Under the pieces are notes generated by a model. It worked only from the letters and a program-made list of their open reading frames with translations. It was not told the DNA's origin and did not search any database. This document shows, in pieces, positions 25,413-36,000 of a DNA stretch of 43,500 nucleotides (positions are counted from its first letter, which is position 1; every line of letters starts with the position of its first letter). The stretch covers positions 1 through 43,500 of IMG/VR virus record IMGVR_UViG_3300006917_000051; one strand, written 5' to 3'. The DNA comes from a virus. Made by a program: the position numbers and the translations under genes.

Positions 25413-25556
25413 ATGAGAAAAAAATCCCGCCCCTATTGGAATTTCTGGAAGGTTGTCTTTGCGGGATGGATGATCCGATATCCTGGAAAGATGTTTAGAA
25501 TTATCGGAGTTCCTCTTGGAATACTGATAGTGGTAATATATAATGCAGTGAAATAA
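25413..25556 (+). CDS. Basic single-pass membrane mini-protein (47 aa)
   Basis: MRKKSRPYWNFWKVVFAGWM, then a hydrophobic segment (IIGVPLGILIVVIYNAV). Positive-inside pattern. GGAAG lies 6 nt before ATG 25413; the GTG at 25359 would add 18 basic residues. Downstream of the structured leader. Confidence 0.65.
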   Translation: MRKKSRPYWNFWKVVFAGWMIRYPGKMFRIIGVPLGILIVVIYNAVK

Positions 25557-25578
25557 AAAAATTCCGGAAAAAATTTTT

Positions 25579-25779
25579 ATGGAAAAATATGAAAAGGTAT
25601 ATCACATCTACGCAAAACGCGAGTGCATTTATCACAGCCTTTCAGAGGAAAAATTCTCTGAAATCTGGGATATGTTACACAAGATGATTGAACTACTTGA
25701 TAGTAATTTCTCAGAAGAAGATTTACAGTATGAAGAAGTAATTGTAAATAAACTAATCACACAAAACGCTTCATATTGA
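25579..25779 (+). CDS. Conserved small cyanophage protein (66 aa)
   Basis: MEKYEKVYHIYAKRECIYHS, LSEEKFSEIWDMLHKMIELL, YEEV: typical of a family I recall as near-universal in cyanomyoviruses, of unknown function. Helical, mixed charge. Confidence 0.8.
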   Translation: MEKYEKVYHIYAKRECIYHSLSEEKFSEIWDMLHKMIELLDSNFSEEDLQYEEVIVNKLITQNASY

Positions 25780-25804
25780 CAAACACTAAATAGAACGATA
25801 AAAT
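25776..25804 (+). promoter_or_regulatory. Sigma-70-type promoter with an overlapping late-promoter-like box
   Basis: TTGACA (25776-25781), 17-bp spacer, TAAAAT (25799-25804). CTAAATA (25786-25792) lies in the spacer. The next gene could thus be read both early and late. Its start is 25 nt after the -10 box. Confidence 0.65.
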
Positions 25805-25828
25805 TGAGTTTGAAGGTTTATTCAACTT

Positions 25829-26596
25829 ATGGCAAAAGGATTCACTGTAAAAGCAGCAGCACCAAAGAAATCCACTGAAGATTGGGATTATGATGCGATT
25901 AAAGAAAGAATGCGTGGAAAATCAATTGTATTCTGTCTTCCAGGTCGCGGGTGCTCGTTTATTTTTCTAAAGGCATTTGTACAACTTTGTTTTGACATTG
26001 TACAAAATGGAATGAGTATTCAAATCTCTCAAGATTACTCATCAATGGTAAACTTTGCACGTTGTAAGTGTCTTGGTGCAAATGTACTTCGTGGTCCCAA
26101 GCAAGTTCCTTGGGACGGAAAACTAGAATATGATTATCAACTTTGGATTGATAGTGATATTGTTTTTGATTCTAACAAATTCTGGCAACTCTGTGATCTT
26201 GCTTTTCCTGCTGAAGGAGAAGAACGTGAGGTTGCAGCAGGATGGTATGCTACAGAAGATGGTCACACAACCTCTGTCGCACACTGGTTAGAAGAAGATG
26301 ATTTCCGTAAGAATGGTGGTGTGATGAATCACGAAACTGTGGAGAGCATCTCAAAGCGTCGTAAACCATTCACAGTTGACTACACTGGTTTTGGTTGGGT
26401 TCTTATTAAGAAAGGTGTCTTTGAGAATCTTGAGTATCCTTGGTTTGCTCCAAAGATGCAAGTTTTTGAATCCGGAGCTGTTCAGGATATGTGCGGTGAA
26501 GATGTTTCATTCTGTCTTGATGCAAAAGAAGCAGGATTTGAAATCTGGTGCGATCCTCGTATTAGAGTGGGTCATGAGAAAACTCGTATTATCTGA
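25829..26596 (+). CDS. Glycosyltransferase-like protein (GT-A fold)
   Basis: 255 residues. KSIVFCLPGRGCSFIFLKAF is the start of the nucleotide-sugar fold, LWIDSDIVFD (106-114) holds the DxD metal motif, and GEDVSFCLDAKEAGFEIWCD is the usual late acidic motif. It would transfer a sugar from a nucleotide donor to an unknown acceptor. In T4-like cyanophages similar genes lie near the baseplate module. Possible roles are decoration of virion or host surface. Confidence 0.8.
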   Translation: MAKGFTVKAAAPKKSTEDWDYDAIKERMRGKSIVFCLPGRGCSFIFLKAFVQLCFDIVQNGMSIQISQDYSSMVNFARCKCLGANVLRGPKQVPWDGKLEYDYQLWIDSDIVFDSNKFWQLCDLAFPAEGEEREVAAGWYATEDGHTTSVAHWLEEDDFRKNGGVMNHETVESISKRRKPFTVDYTGFGWVLIKKGVFENLEYPWFAPKMQVFESGAVQDMCGEDVSFCLDAKEAGFEIWCDPRIRVGHEKTRII

Positions 26597-26748
26597 TGGA
26601 AAGAACTTACAATCTTTTATATAAAGGTCGTAAAATTTATACAAATCTCACTACAGAAGAGTGTAGTGAGATTCTTCAAGATTTCTCTGAGCGTTATTTC
26701 TCGGGAGAAGACATTGATCCTAATTTAATTGAACTGGAGGAAATTTAA
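26596..26748 (+). CDS. Conserved small cyanophage protein (50 aa)
   Basis: MERTYNLLYKGRKIYTNLTT, EECSEILQDFSERYF. TGATG overlap with the glycosyltransferase. YxGrxIYTNLT resembles a motif of cyanophage hypotheticals I recall. AGGAG-type site for the next gene lies in its last codons. Confidence 0.7.
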   Translation: MERTYNLLYKGRKIYTNLTTEECSEILQDFSERYFSGEDIDPNLIELEEI

Positions 26749-26749
26749 A

Positions 26750-26890
26750 ATGGCTAAAGGTGGTAACAACAAGACTCTTTTTGAACCTGGAGCACCAAAG
26801 AAAACCCGTCAAGGACGTTCTGCTCGCACACTACTAAGTGCAACCTCTCGTAATGGACGTAAAAAGAAGTACAGGGGACAAGGTAAGTAA
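26750..26890 (+). CDS. Basic conserved mini-protein (46 aa)
   Basis: MAKGGNNKTLFEPGAPKKTR, TLLSATSRNGRKKKYRGQGK: very basic and probably disordered, with GGAGG 8 nt upstream. Overlaps the next gene by TAATG. Possibly a nucleic-acid-binding or structural accessory protein. Confidence 0.7.
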   Translation: MAKGGNNKTLFEPGAPKKTRQGRSARTLLSATSRNGRKKKYRGQGK

Positions 26891-27492
26891 TGTCTTATTT
26901 CCTAGATGTCAACGAAGAATGGAATCAAATCAATCCTAAAGACATCTGGGCATACAATAAATTATCACTAAGTCGGATTTTGGAGTATAATTGTGGTCCT
27001 GCAGGAACCACAGTTCCAAAATCCGACTTTTATATTGTTCGTCCATGCATCAATTTAATGGGGATGGGACGTTTTGCTCGCAAAGAATGGATAGAAGACA
27101 AAACAGAACACTTTCATCCATCAGAATTTTGGTGCGAAATCTTTCAAGGACCTCATTTGAGTGTTGATTATCACGAAAAGAAGTCAAATTTGGTCGTTTT
27201 AGGTGAAAAGAACGCAGATGACCCCTACTACAAGTGGAGAAAATGGTCAAAAATTGAAGTTGAAGTTGATTTCCCTTCAATTTTGAATGATTTAGTTGGT
27301 AATTATGAGTGGATTAACTGTGAATTTATAGGAAATAAGTTAATAGAAGTTCAATTTCGCCAAAATCCAGATTTTCGTTATAATAATAGTGTTGCTATTC
27401 CAGTTTGGGATGAAAAAATAAATAAAAATATAAAAGATTATCGTTATATAGAAGATTTTGATTACTTAAGAAAAGGATTTTATGTTGATTAA
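26890..27492 (+). CDS. Conserved cyanophage hypothetical protein (200 aa)
   Basis: Contains YNCGPAGTTVPKSDFYIVRP, GRFARKEWIED and FWCEIFQGPHLSVDY. The VRP-GR-E-GPHLSVD spacing is loosely like an ATP-grasp ligase, but the nucleotide loop is not clear, so no function is assigned. Coupled to the gene before by TAATG. AT-rich in its last third. Confidence 0.7.
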   Translation: MSYFLDVNEEWNQINPKDIWAYNKLSLSRILEYNCGPAGTTVPKSDFYIVRPCINLMGMGRFARKEWIEDKTEHFHPSEFWCEIFQGPHLSVDYHEKKSNLVVLGEKNADDPYYKWRKWSKIEVEVDFPSILNDLVGNYEWINCEFIGNKLIEVQFRQNPDFRYNNSVAIPVWDEKINKNIKDYRYIEDFDYLRKGFYVD

Positions 27493-27542
27493 GGGATAGT
27501 AACCCCTTAAAAAGTTCTGATTTTATCAATCAGGAGTTAAAA

Positions 27543-27704
27543 ATGGAGCAAAAAATGCTTAGAGAGATCTTCAATGATGATCTAACACCAAAAAAGCATA
27601 ATTTTCAAGTTCAAAATGAAATTCATGAGTTAATTCGTAATGATGATGACTATGATGATTGGGAATACGGTACAGAACCACTCTATGAATCAAAAAATCC
27701 CTAA
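27543..27704 (+). CDS. Small acidic hypothetical protein (53 aa)
   Basis: MEQKMLREIFNDDLTPKKHN, DDDYDDWEYGTEPLYE. AGGAG (27531-27535) lies 7 nt before ATG. Acidic C-terminus. Directly before the late box of gp25. Function unknown. Confidence 0.65.
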   Translation: MEQKMLREIFNDDLTPKKHNFQVQNEIHELIRNDDDYDDWEYGTEPLYESKNP

Positions 27705-27710
27705 TAAATA
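27703..27710 (+). promoter_or_regulatory. Late-promoter-like box before gp25
   Basis: AATAAATA overlapping the previous stop, 20 nt before the gp25 start. One mismatch to the T4 late box TATAAATA. Probably drives the baseplate genes. Confidence 0.55.
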
Positions 27711-27730
27711 AGATAGAATTATATAAGTAA

Positions 27731-28132
27731 ATGCCTTTAGAAAGGGTAAGTAAAGGTTTTAAAGATATTAGTATGACCTTTCAGAGTAATCCTCTGAATG
27801 ATGACTTGATTGCATTGAAAGATGCCTCTGCAATTGCAAGATCAGTGCGTAATATTGTCTTTACTTTGCCTGGAGAAAAGTTTTTTAATCCAACTTTTGG
27901 GTCAAAAGTCAGTAAATCATTATTTGAGAACATTGATGGAATTGCGGCATCTATATTAAATGATGAAATTCGTAATTCCATCATAAATTATGAACCAAGA
28001 GTGTCTTTAATTGATGTGCAAACTGTTCCCGATTTTGACAATAATGCTTTTAATGTTACTATAATTTACAGAATAATAGGTATTGATGTTTCAGCACAAC
28101 AATTACAGTTCGTTTTGCAGTCAGTAAGATAA
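27731..28132 (+). CDS. gp25: Baseplate wedge protein gp25
   Basis: 133 residues, the normal length of the gpW/gp25 lysozyme-like family that forms part of the wedge around the tail tube. ARSVRNIVFTLPGEKFFNPT with FGSKVSKSLFENID is the family signature (RNIL...PGER...P.FG). Ends directly at the gp6 ATG (TAAATG), so they are co-translated. Confidence 0.92.
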   Translation: MPLERVSKGFKDISMTFQSNPLNDDLIALKDASAIARSVRNIVFTLPGEKFFNPTFGSKVSKSLFENIDGIAASILNDEIRNSIINYEPRVSLIDVQTVPDFDNNAFNVTIIYRIIGIDVSAQQLQFVLQSVR

Positions 28133-30061
28133 ATGCCATTAGCAAACTTCTCAAATCTGGACTTTGACCAGATTAAAACATCTCTAAAAGATTACTTAAG
28201 ATCCAACTCAAACTTCACTGATTATGACTTTGAGGGATCTAATCTTTCAACAATTCTTGATATTTTGGCATATAATACTTACATCACTTCATATAATGCA
28301 AATATGGTTGCAAATGAAGTGTTTATTGACAGTGCAACATTAAGAGAAAATGTGGTTGCTCTCGCAAGAAACATAGGATATATACCAAAATCAAGAAAAG
28401 CAGCGATCGCAACTGTAACATTTTTTGTAAATACAAGCAATTTCCCACAAACTCCATCTTCATTAACTCTAAAAAAAGGAGTAGTTGCAAGTTCATCCGG
28501 AAGTTTTGCCAATCAATCATTCATATTCTCAATTTTAGAGGATATTACAGTACCAGTAGTTAATAATATAGCTTCTTTTAATGATGTCAAGATCTATGAG
28601 GGTGTTCTTTTAACATCTAACTTCACAGTTAATACAAATAATCCAAACCAAAGATTTATTTTGCCTAATCCCGGAGTTGATACATCTTTAATATCTGTAA
28701 GAGTGAGAGATATTCAAGGAGACACATCTTCAGTAAAGTATTCCCTTCAAGATAGTGTTTTTGGCGTAAATAAAGAATCTAAAGTTTATTATATACAAGA
28801 AATAGAAGATGAAAGATATGAATTGATATTTGGTGACGGAGTTCTTTTTGGTAAAAAATTAGAAAATAATAATTATATTGAAGTTGATTATATTATATCA
28901 AATGGTAGTAGTGGAAATGGTATAAGTCAATTTAATTTCTCTGGTAGATTAACTTATACAAAAAATGGTATAGAAAGTACAGTAACTTCTGGAATATCAC
29001 TACTAACCACTGGCGTTTCATCTCAAGGTGGAGAAAACATAGAAACTGTAGAATCTATTAAGAGATATGCTCCAAGAATTTACGCTTCCCAAAACAGGGC
29101 TCTGAGTGCAAATGATTATGAAACACTGATACCAAGTAAAATATACCCAGAAACAGAGTCAATATCAGTTTTTGGTGGAGAAGAATTGATTCCTCCACAA
29201 TATGGAAAAGTTTTTATTAGTATAAAACCAAGAACTGGCGATTTTATTCCAAATTTAATAAAGCAAGACATTAAAAGGGAACTAAAAAAATACTCTGTTG
29301 CAGGAATTATTCCAGAAATTTTAGATCTAAAATATCTTTACATTGAAGTAGATTCAAAAATTTATTATAATACAAATCTGACTACAAGTTCTGCTTATGT
29401 TTCAAGTATTATTCAGGGAAATGCAAATAAATATGCAGAATCCTCAGATTTAAATAAGTATGGAGCAAGATTTAAATATAGTAAATTTCTTAAAACTATA
29501 GATGATAGTCACGAATCAGTAACTTCAAATATTACAAAAATACAAATAAGAAGAGATCTTAGAGTTACATTAAATACATTTGCAGAATATCAGATTGGAT
29601 TTGGAAATGCATTCTATATTAAGAGTATGAGTGGATTCAATATCAAATCTTCTGGATTTAAAACTTCAGAATTTCAACAAACAGTATATCTTTCAGATAT
29701 ACCAGATAGTAATAGAATAACTGGATCAATATTTTTATTTTCAATTGAAAATGAGAATTCTACAGATTCCACAATCTTAAAGAGAAATGTTGGTAAAATT
29801 GACTATGAAAATGGAATAATTACTTTAAATCCGATTAATATAATCTCAGGAAAAGTAAAAAATGGACAATCAATCATTGAAATTTCCGCAATTCCAAAAT
29901 CAAATGATGTTATTGGATTACAGGATTTATATTTGCAACTAGATATTAATAACAGTTCGTTTGAAATGATCCCAGATTCCATAGCATCTGGGGCAGATCC
30001 TTCACCATCTAATTACACTATAACTTCAAGTTACAGCAACGGAAACCTAGTAAGATCGTAA
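28133..30061 (+). CDS. gp6: Baseplate wedge protein gp6
   Basis: 642 residues against 660 in T4. N-terminal FSNLDFDQIKTSLKDYLRSN, ILDILAYNTYITSYNANMVA and ATLRENVVALARNIGYIPKS are typical of the gp6/J-type baseplate family. It dimerises to join neighbouring wedges. The order gp25-gp6-giant-gp8 supports the call. Starts with its ATG after the gp25 TAA. Confidence 0.92.
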   Translation: MPLANFSNLDFDQIKTSLKDYLRSNSNFTDYDFEGSNLSTILDILAYNTYITSYNANMVANEVFIDSATLRENVVALARNIGYIPKSRKAAIATVTFFVNTSNFPQTPSSLTLKKGVVASSSGSFANQSFIFSILEDITVPVVNNIASFNDVKIYEGVLLTSNFTVNTNNPNQRFILPNPGVDTSLISVRVRDIQGDTSSVKYSLQDSVFGVNKESKVYYIQEIEDERYELIFGDGVLFGKKLENNNYIEVDYIISNGSSGNGISQFNFSGRLTYTKNGIESTVTSGISLLTTGVSSQGGENIETVESIKRYAPRIYASQNRALSANDYETLIPSKIYPETESISVFGGEELIPPQYGKVFISIKPRTGDFIPNLIKQDIKRELKKYSVAGIIPEILDLKYLYIEVDSKIYYNTNLTTSSAYVSSIIQGNANKYAESSDLNKYGARFKYSKFLKTIDDSHESVTSNITKIQIRRDLRVTLNTFAEYQIGFGNAFYIKSMSGFNIKSSGFKTSEFQQTVYLSDIPDSNRITGSIFLFSIENENSTDSTILKRNVGKIDYENGIITLNPINIISGKVKNGQSIIEISAIPKSNDVIGLQDLYLQLDINNSSFEMIPDSIASGADPSPSNYTITSSYSNGNLVRS

Positions 30062-30062
30062 A

Positions 30063-33000
30063 ATGACAGAAAATAGAATCAAATTTAATAATATACTGCA
30101 AAATCAACTTCCTCAGTATGTTAGAGAAGAGTTTCCATTAGTTGCTGAATTTTTAAAGCAGTATTATGTTTCCAAGGAGTTTCAGAGTGCTCCTGATGAT
30201 ATTATTCAGAATATAGATCGTTATATTAAATTAGATACAATAAAATCAAATCAAGATTCAACAGAACTAACTCAAGATGTTTCATTCTTAGATGAAACTA
30301 TATTTGTATCCTCAACAATCGGATTTCCAGATTCTTATGGTTTGATTCAAATTGATGATGAAATTATCACATATACAGGAAAAACAAATACATCTTTTAC
30401 TGGATGTATACGGGGATTTAGTGGTGTTACTTCTTATGATAATCCGAATCAACAGGATGAATTAACATTTAATTCATCGGAATCATCCGATCACAGTGAA
30501 AATACTTTAGTAATTAATTTAAGTTCTCTTTTCCTTAAAGAATTTTTTGATAAAATTAAATATCAGTTATCTCCAGGTTTTGAGAATAGGGAATTTTATA
30601 GTGGTCTTGACAAATATTTGTTTATTAAACAATCAAAGGATTTTTACTCAACAAGAGGAACAGATCTCTCATTTAAAATTTTATTTAAAGCCTTATACGG
30701 AGAAGATGTTAAGGTTATAAAACCCCAAGATTACTTAATTAAACCTTCAGATGCTGAATATCAGATTACCAATGATTTAGTTGTTCTTCCCGTATCTGGA
30801 GATCCTTATGATTTAGTTAGATCAACTCTTAGACAAGATGAGTATAATAATATTCCGACTGGATATGCTCCAATTTCAAAGGTCCAACAAATAACATCAA
30901 AATCTAACAAATCATATTATAAAATAAGTTTTGATGCTGGTTATAATAAAGATATTGGATTTGATGGATCTCTTTACGGGAATTTTTCAGTTCATCCTAA
31001 AACTAGAAATATAGGAGAAATATCTTCTGGTGCAGATACTATTGATGTAGATTCAACAGTTGGATTTCCTTCTGAAGGTGAATTATCAGTAACTTATGCC
31101 GATGGTACTGAAGGTATTATAACATACACCTCAAAGAATTTGAATCAATTTTTTGGATGTAGTAATATTTCAAATACAATATTAGATGCATCTGATATAT
31201 GGTTAAATGTTTTTGCATATGGAATATCTAATAAAAATTCAAACGAAACAATAAAAGTTAGAATTACTGCCGTCCTTAGAGACACAAATATTATAGGTGA
31301 TACTTATTACCAAGGAGTCGGTGATAATGGAATAGTAAAAACACTTGGAGTAAATGATGAAAGTGTTGTTTATGATAATTGGTTCTATAATGTATCAACA
31401 ATTATTGATATTGATTCTGTAGAACTTGTTGATTCTTCAAACTTTACCTATTCATTAACTTCAAAAATAAATCATAATTTTAAGTTGGGAGATACATTAG
31501 AAATAACTTCAAGTGATTCCACAAAAATACTATCCACAGTAACAAGAATTAATTCTGATACAAATTTTGAAATAAGTGATCAGGGAACTCTTGGTGATGT
31601 GGAAGTTTTATATTACTCTGTTAGGAGAATACTGTCAAAAGCAACTTCTTCAAGTTATTCCACAATATCGAATCAGATTTCTAATGTTCAAAGTGTTTAT
31701 AAAGACGGTCAAAAAACTTTAATAGCAGCATCTTCTTTACCTTATTATTATGAAACCCCATTAAATCCTTCAAACCGATCAGTAACATTTAATGTTGGTG
31801 TGGGAATTACTGATACATTTTTAATTCAGAATCACGGATTTTATACCGGAGATTCTGTTTACTATACCTCAAGTGAAAATATAGATGACGGTTCTTTATT
31901 TAATAATGGAGTTTATTTTGTATACAGAGTAACTAAAGACAAATTAAAATTTTCGCAAAGTAGATCAAATTTATATAATTCAATTTTTATAGAAGTAGAA
32001 AATATTTTAGAAGTAAAAAATAATAAAATACAGGATGTCAATTTACATTCAAAAAATTTAAGTTCACAAAATATTTTAAGAGAAATTTCTCCAACAATAA
32101 ATGATGGAAATGAATATGTTACAAATTCTGGTCATGTTGGATTATTAATTAATGGTGTTGAAATTTTAAATTATAAATCATCAGATAAAATTTATTATGG
32201 TCCAATTGAAAGTATTGATATAGTTTCCGGTGGAGTAAATTATGATGTTATTAATCCGCCAGAATTAGTCATTTCAGATTCTGTTGGAACTGGAGCTACT
32301 GGATATTGTTCTGTACTTGGATCTTTGCAAGAGATTAAAATAATAGATCCGGGTTTTGATTACCTAGAAACTCCAACGATAAAGATCAGTGGTGGAAATG
32401 GAGAAGGAGCTAAAGCAAGTGCTTCATTAAAGTTAATTGATCATCAAGTTACGTTTAGTTCAGAATCTAAATCAAATCTAGTAAATATATCTAATGATAG
32501 TATAGGATTTTCAACATATCATAAGTTTAGAAATGCTGAAAAAATAATTTATAAAACAAATGGGCAGCAGGCGATAGGAGGAATAGTAACTAATTCTTCT
32601 TACTACGTATCAATACCAGATTTGTATACAGTAAAATTACATAACACTTATGATGATGCCCTATCGGGAATTAATACCGTTTCTTTAACGTCATATGGTA
32701 AAGGAAATCATGTTATTGAGGCATATATTAAAAAATCAGTAATATCTCAAATTAATGTAGAAGATTCTGGATCTGGTTATGAGAATAAAAGAAGAACTAC
32801 TGATACTACTGGGATAAGCACATCACTATGTCAAGTCAATATAAAAGACCATGACTTTAAATCAGGAGAGATTATTACATATTCAACTACTGGAAGTGCA
32901 ATAGGAGGACTTCAAAATAACAAAAATTACTACATTACAAAAGTTGATAATGACAATTTTAAATTATCAACTGTTGGTATAAGTACTGGCAATGAAGATT

Positions 33001-36000
33001 TTTATTATAAAACTAAACAATATATACAATTTAGCTCTTTTGGAACAGGAACTCATACTTTCAATTATCCAAACATTTCAGTAGAAGTTATTGGTAAAGT
33101 TGGAACTTATTCCACAAATGACTTATTATTTAAAGCACAAATACAACCAATTTTTAGAGGAGAGATAACTTCTATACACTTAAAATCTGGTGGTATTGGT
33201 TATGGTTCTTCGGAAGTTATTAATTTTAATAGGGAACCTTCTATAGATTTAAGTAGTGGATCAAATGCTCAGTTAATACCGATAATTAATAATGGAAAAA
33301 TTGAAGAAGTATTTGTAAATAATCCCGGTCAAGATTATAATTCTCCACCAAGATTAAGAATTTTAACCGCAGGAAATGGTTCTGGGGCTATTTTAACACC
33401 AATAATAGAGGATGGAGAAATTAAATCGGTTAAAATTGTAGAAAGTGGTGTTAGTTATGATAAAAATAATACTTCTATTGAGGTAACTTCTGCTGGCAAT
33501 GGAGTAAAGTTTAGTACAAAATTAAAAACTTGGACTATTAATTTATTTGAAAGATATAAAAATAATTTCTTAAATGGATTAGATGATGGATTTATTTACA
33601 ATAATCCAAGATCAAAATATGGTCTACAATATAGTCATTTATATGCACCAAGAAAATTAAGAGAATCTGTATATGGAAAGGATTCTTTAGGAAAAACATT
33701 TTACGAATTTTCAGATCTAAAGAAAGTTAATGGTAGTGAGGTAAATTCAGATAAACATTCACCTATTATTGGATGGGCTTATGATGGGAATCCAATATAT
33801 GGCCCATATGGATATGAGAAAAAAGATGGAACTGGAAATATAGTACAATTAAAATCCGGGTATTCCACTAAGACGGGAACAAATCTATTAAAAAATAGAC
33901 CACCATTGAATATTTTTCCCTCAGGATTTTTTATAGAGGATTATGAATTTAAAAATAAAGATAGTGAAAATATTTTAGATGAGTATAATGGAAGATTTTG
34001 CATAACTCCAGAATTCCCAAATGGAACTTATGCATATTTCTCAACTTTTGAAGAAACCTCTTCAAATAATTTTTCAAAATATAAACTACCCAAATTTCCG
34101 TATATTATAGGAAATAAATTTAGATCAAAACCAAATGATTTTAATTATAAGAGATCATCAAATCAAAATGATATTGATTTAAATAATACAAATTGGATAA
34201 GAAATACTAAACCATATAATTTACTTGAGAAGTATTCATCTTATTCATATCTATCTCTGCCCAATTCATTAAATCAAACTATTGATATTAAATCAATTTC
34301 TCCTGGTTATGTAGAAACTATTGAAATAATATCTGGGGGAAATAATTATAAAGTAAATGACAATATTATTTTTGATAATGAGGGGACTGGTGGTTTTGGA
34401 TTATTTTCAAAAGTATCAAGAATAGCAGGTAAAACTATTAACACTATAAGTGTTGCAAGTAGTAGTATTTTTAATACAGAAATTTATAAAAATGGATTTG
34501 AAACTATAGTCCAATCTTCTTCTCCACATAATTTATTGAATCAAGACATTGTTTCTATATCTGGATTAAATACAACTTCTTCTCTTTTAAATGGATTTTA
34601 TAATATTAATGTAAGGTCAAATACTCTTGCAATTTCAAGTCCATCTGGAATTAGCAGCTCTTTAACTACTGGAATAGTAACTTTTATTTCTGTTTTCGGA
34701 AATATATCAGCAGTATCTGTAAATGATATCTATAAAGTTGGAGATGAAAAAGTTAAGGTACTCAATATTGATAAAGATTCTTCTAGAATTAGAGTTTTAA
34801 GAGGTATTGACAATACTGTAGGTACATCTCACAGTTATACGGATATTTTATATGAGATTCCAAGAAGGTTTTCTATTAATTCTACGATTGATTTACCGCA
34901 TCCATCCAATAAACAAATATATTTTATCCCCAACGAATCTCTTGGAATTGGAACTGTTTCTGGGGTAGGAATAGGAACTACTATTAAATTTTCAAATCCC
35001 GGAGTTGGAATAACTCAAATTTTTATTCCGACAAGATCAATATATTTACCAAATCATAATTTAAATACTGGAGATGAAATAATATATTCATCTAATGGAG
35101 GAACTGAAATTTCAATTTCAATTGATGGAATTACTTCATTATCTTTACAGAATGATGAAAGATTGTATGCGGCAAAAATTTCAAACGATTTAATAGGAAT
35201 ATCAACAGTAAAAGTTGGTATTGGTACAACAGGATCTTTCGTTGGAATTGGAAGTACTTTAAGTTCATCAAGATTATTATATTTAACTGGTATAGGAACA
35301 GGACTATATCATTCATTTACTACTAACTATCAAACTTTATCCGGAAAAGTTTTAAAAAATATAGTAACAGTTTCAACCGCAGAAACTCATGGATTGACAA
35401 ATAATGATGTTGTTTATATGAATGTCAATCCTGGTATTTCTACAACATATGTAATTAAATATAACGATTACAACAGAAAATTATTGGTAAATCCAAGAGA
35501 ATTTGAGTCAACACAAGTTAATATTGATACTGATTTAGTTAATATTCCAAATCATAATTTTAAAAATGGTCAAAAGGTTGTTTATACTCAAACATCATCA
35601 TTTAATGGTTTAACGAATAATAAAATTTATTATGTTGTTGTATATGATGAGAATAATATCAGATTATCTTCTTCATATTATTCCTCAAAATCTCTATATC
35701 CAGAAATTGTAGGTATAACTTCTACTCATGGGGGAATATTATCTCCAATAAATCCTCAAATTAAAGCTTATAAAGATTCAACTATAGTTTTTGATGTTTC
35801 AGATCCTACACTTTCATACGTCACAAATTCTGAAATTTATTCAGCATTTAAACTTGATTTTTATCAAGATTCTAACTTTACACAAATTTTCGAGAGTACC
35901 AAAAAAGATGATACTTTTGAAGTTAGAAGAGAAGGAATTGTTGGAACATCAAATGCAAAAGTTTATTTAACTATTAATCAAGATATTCCCGAAAAACTAT

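Noticed and set aside
35131-35316. Minus-strand frames within the giant gene (also 36293-36481 and 39965-40219)
   Set aside because: Antisense of repeat-rich coding sequence with no supporting signals.
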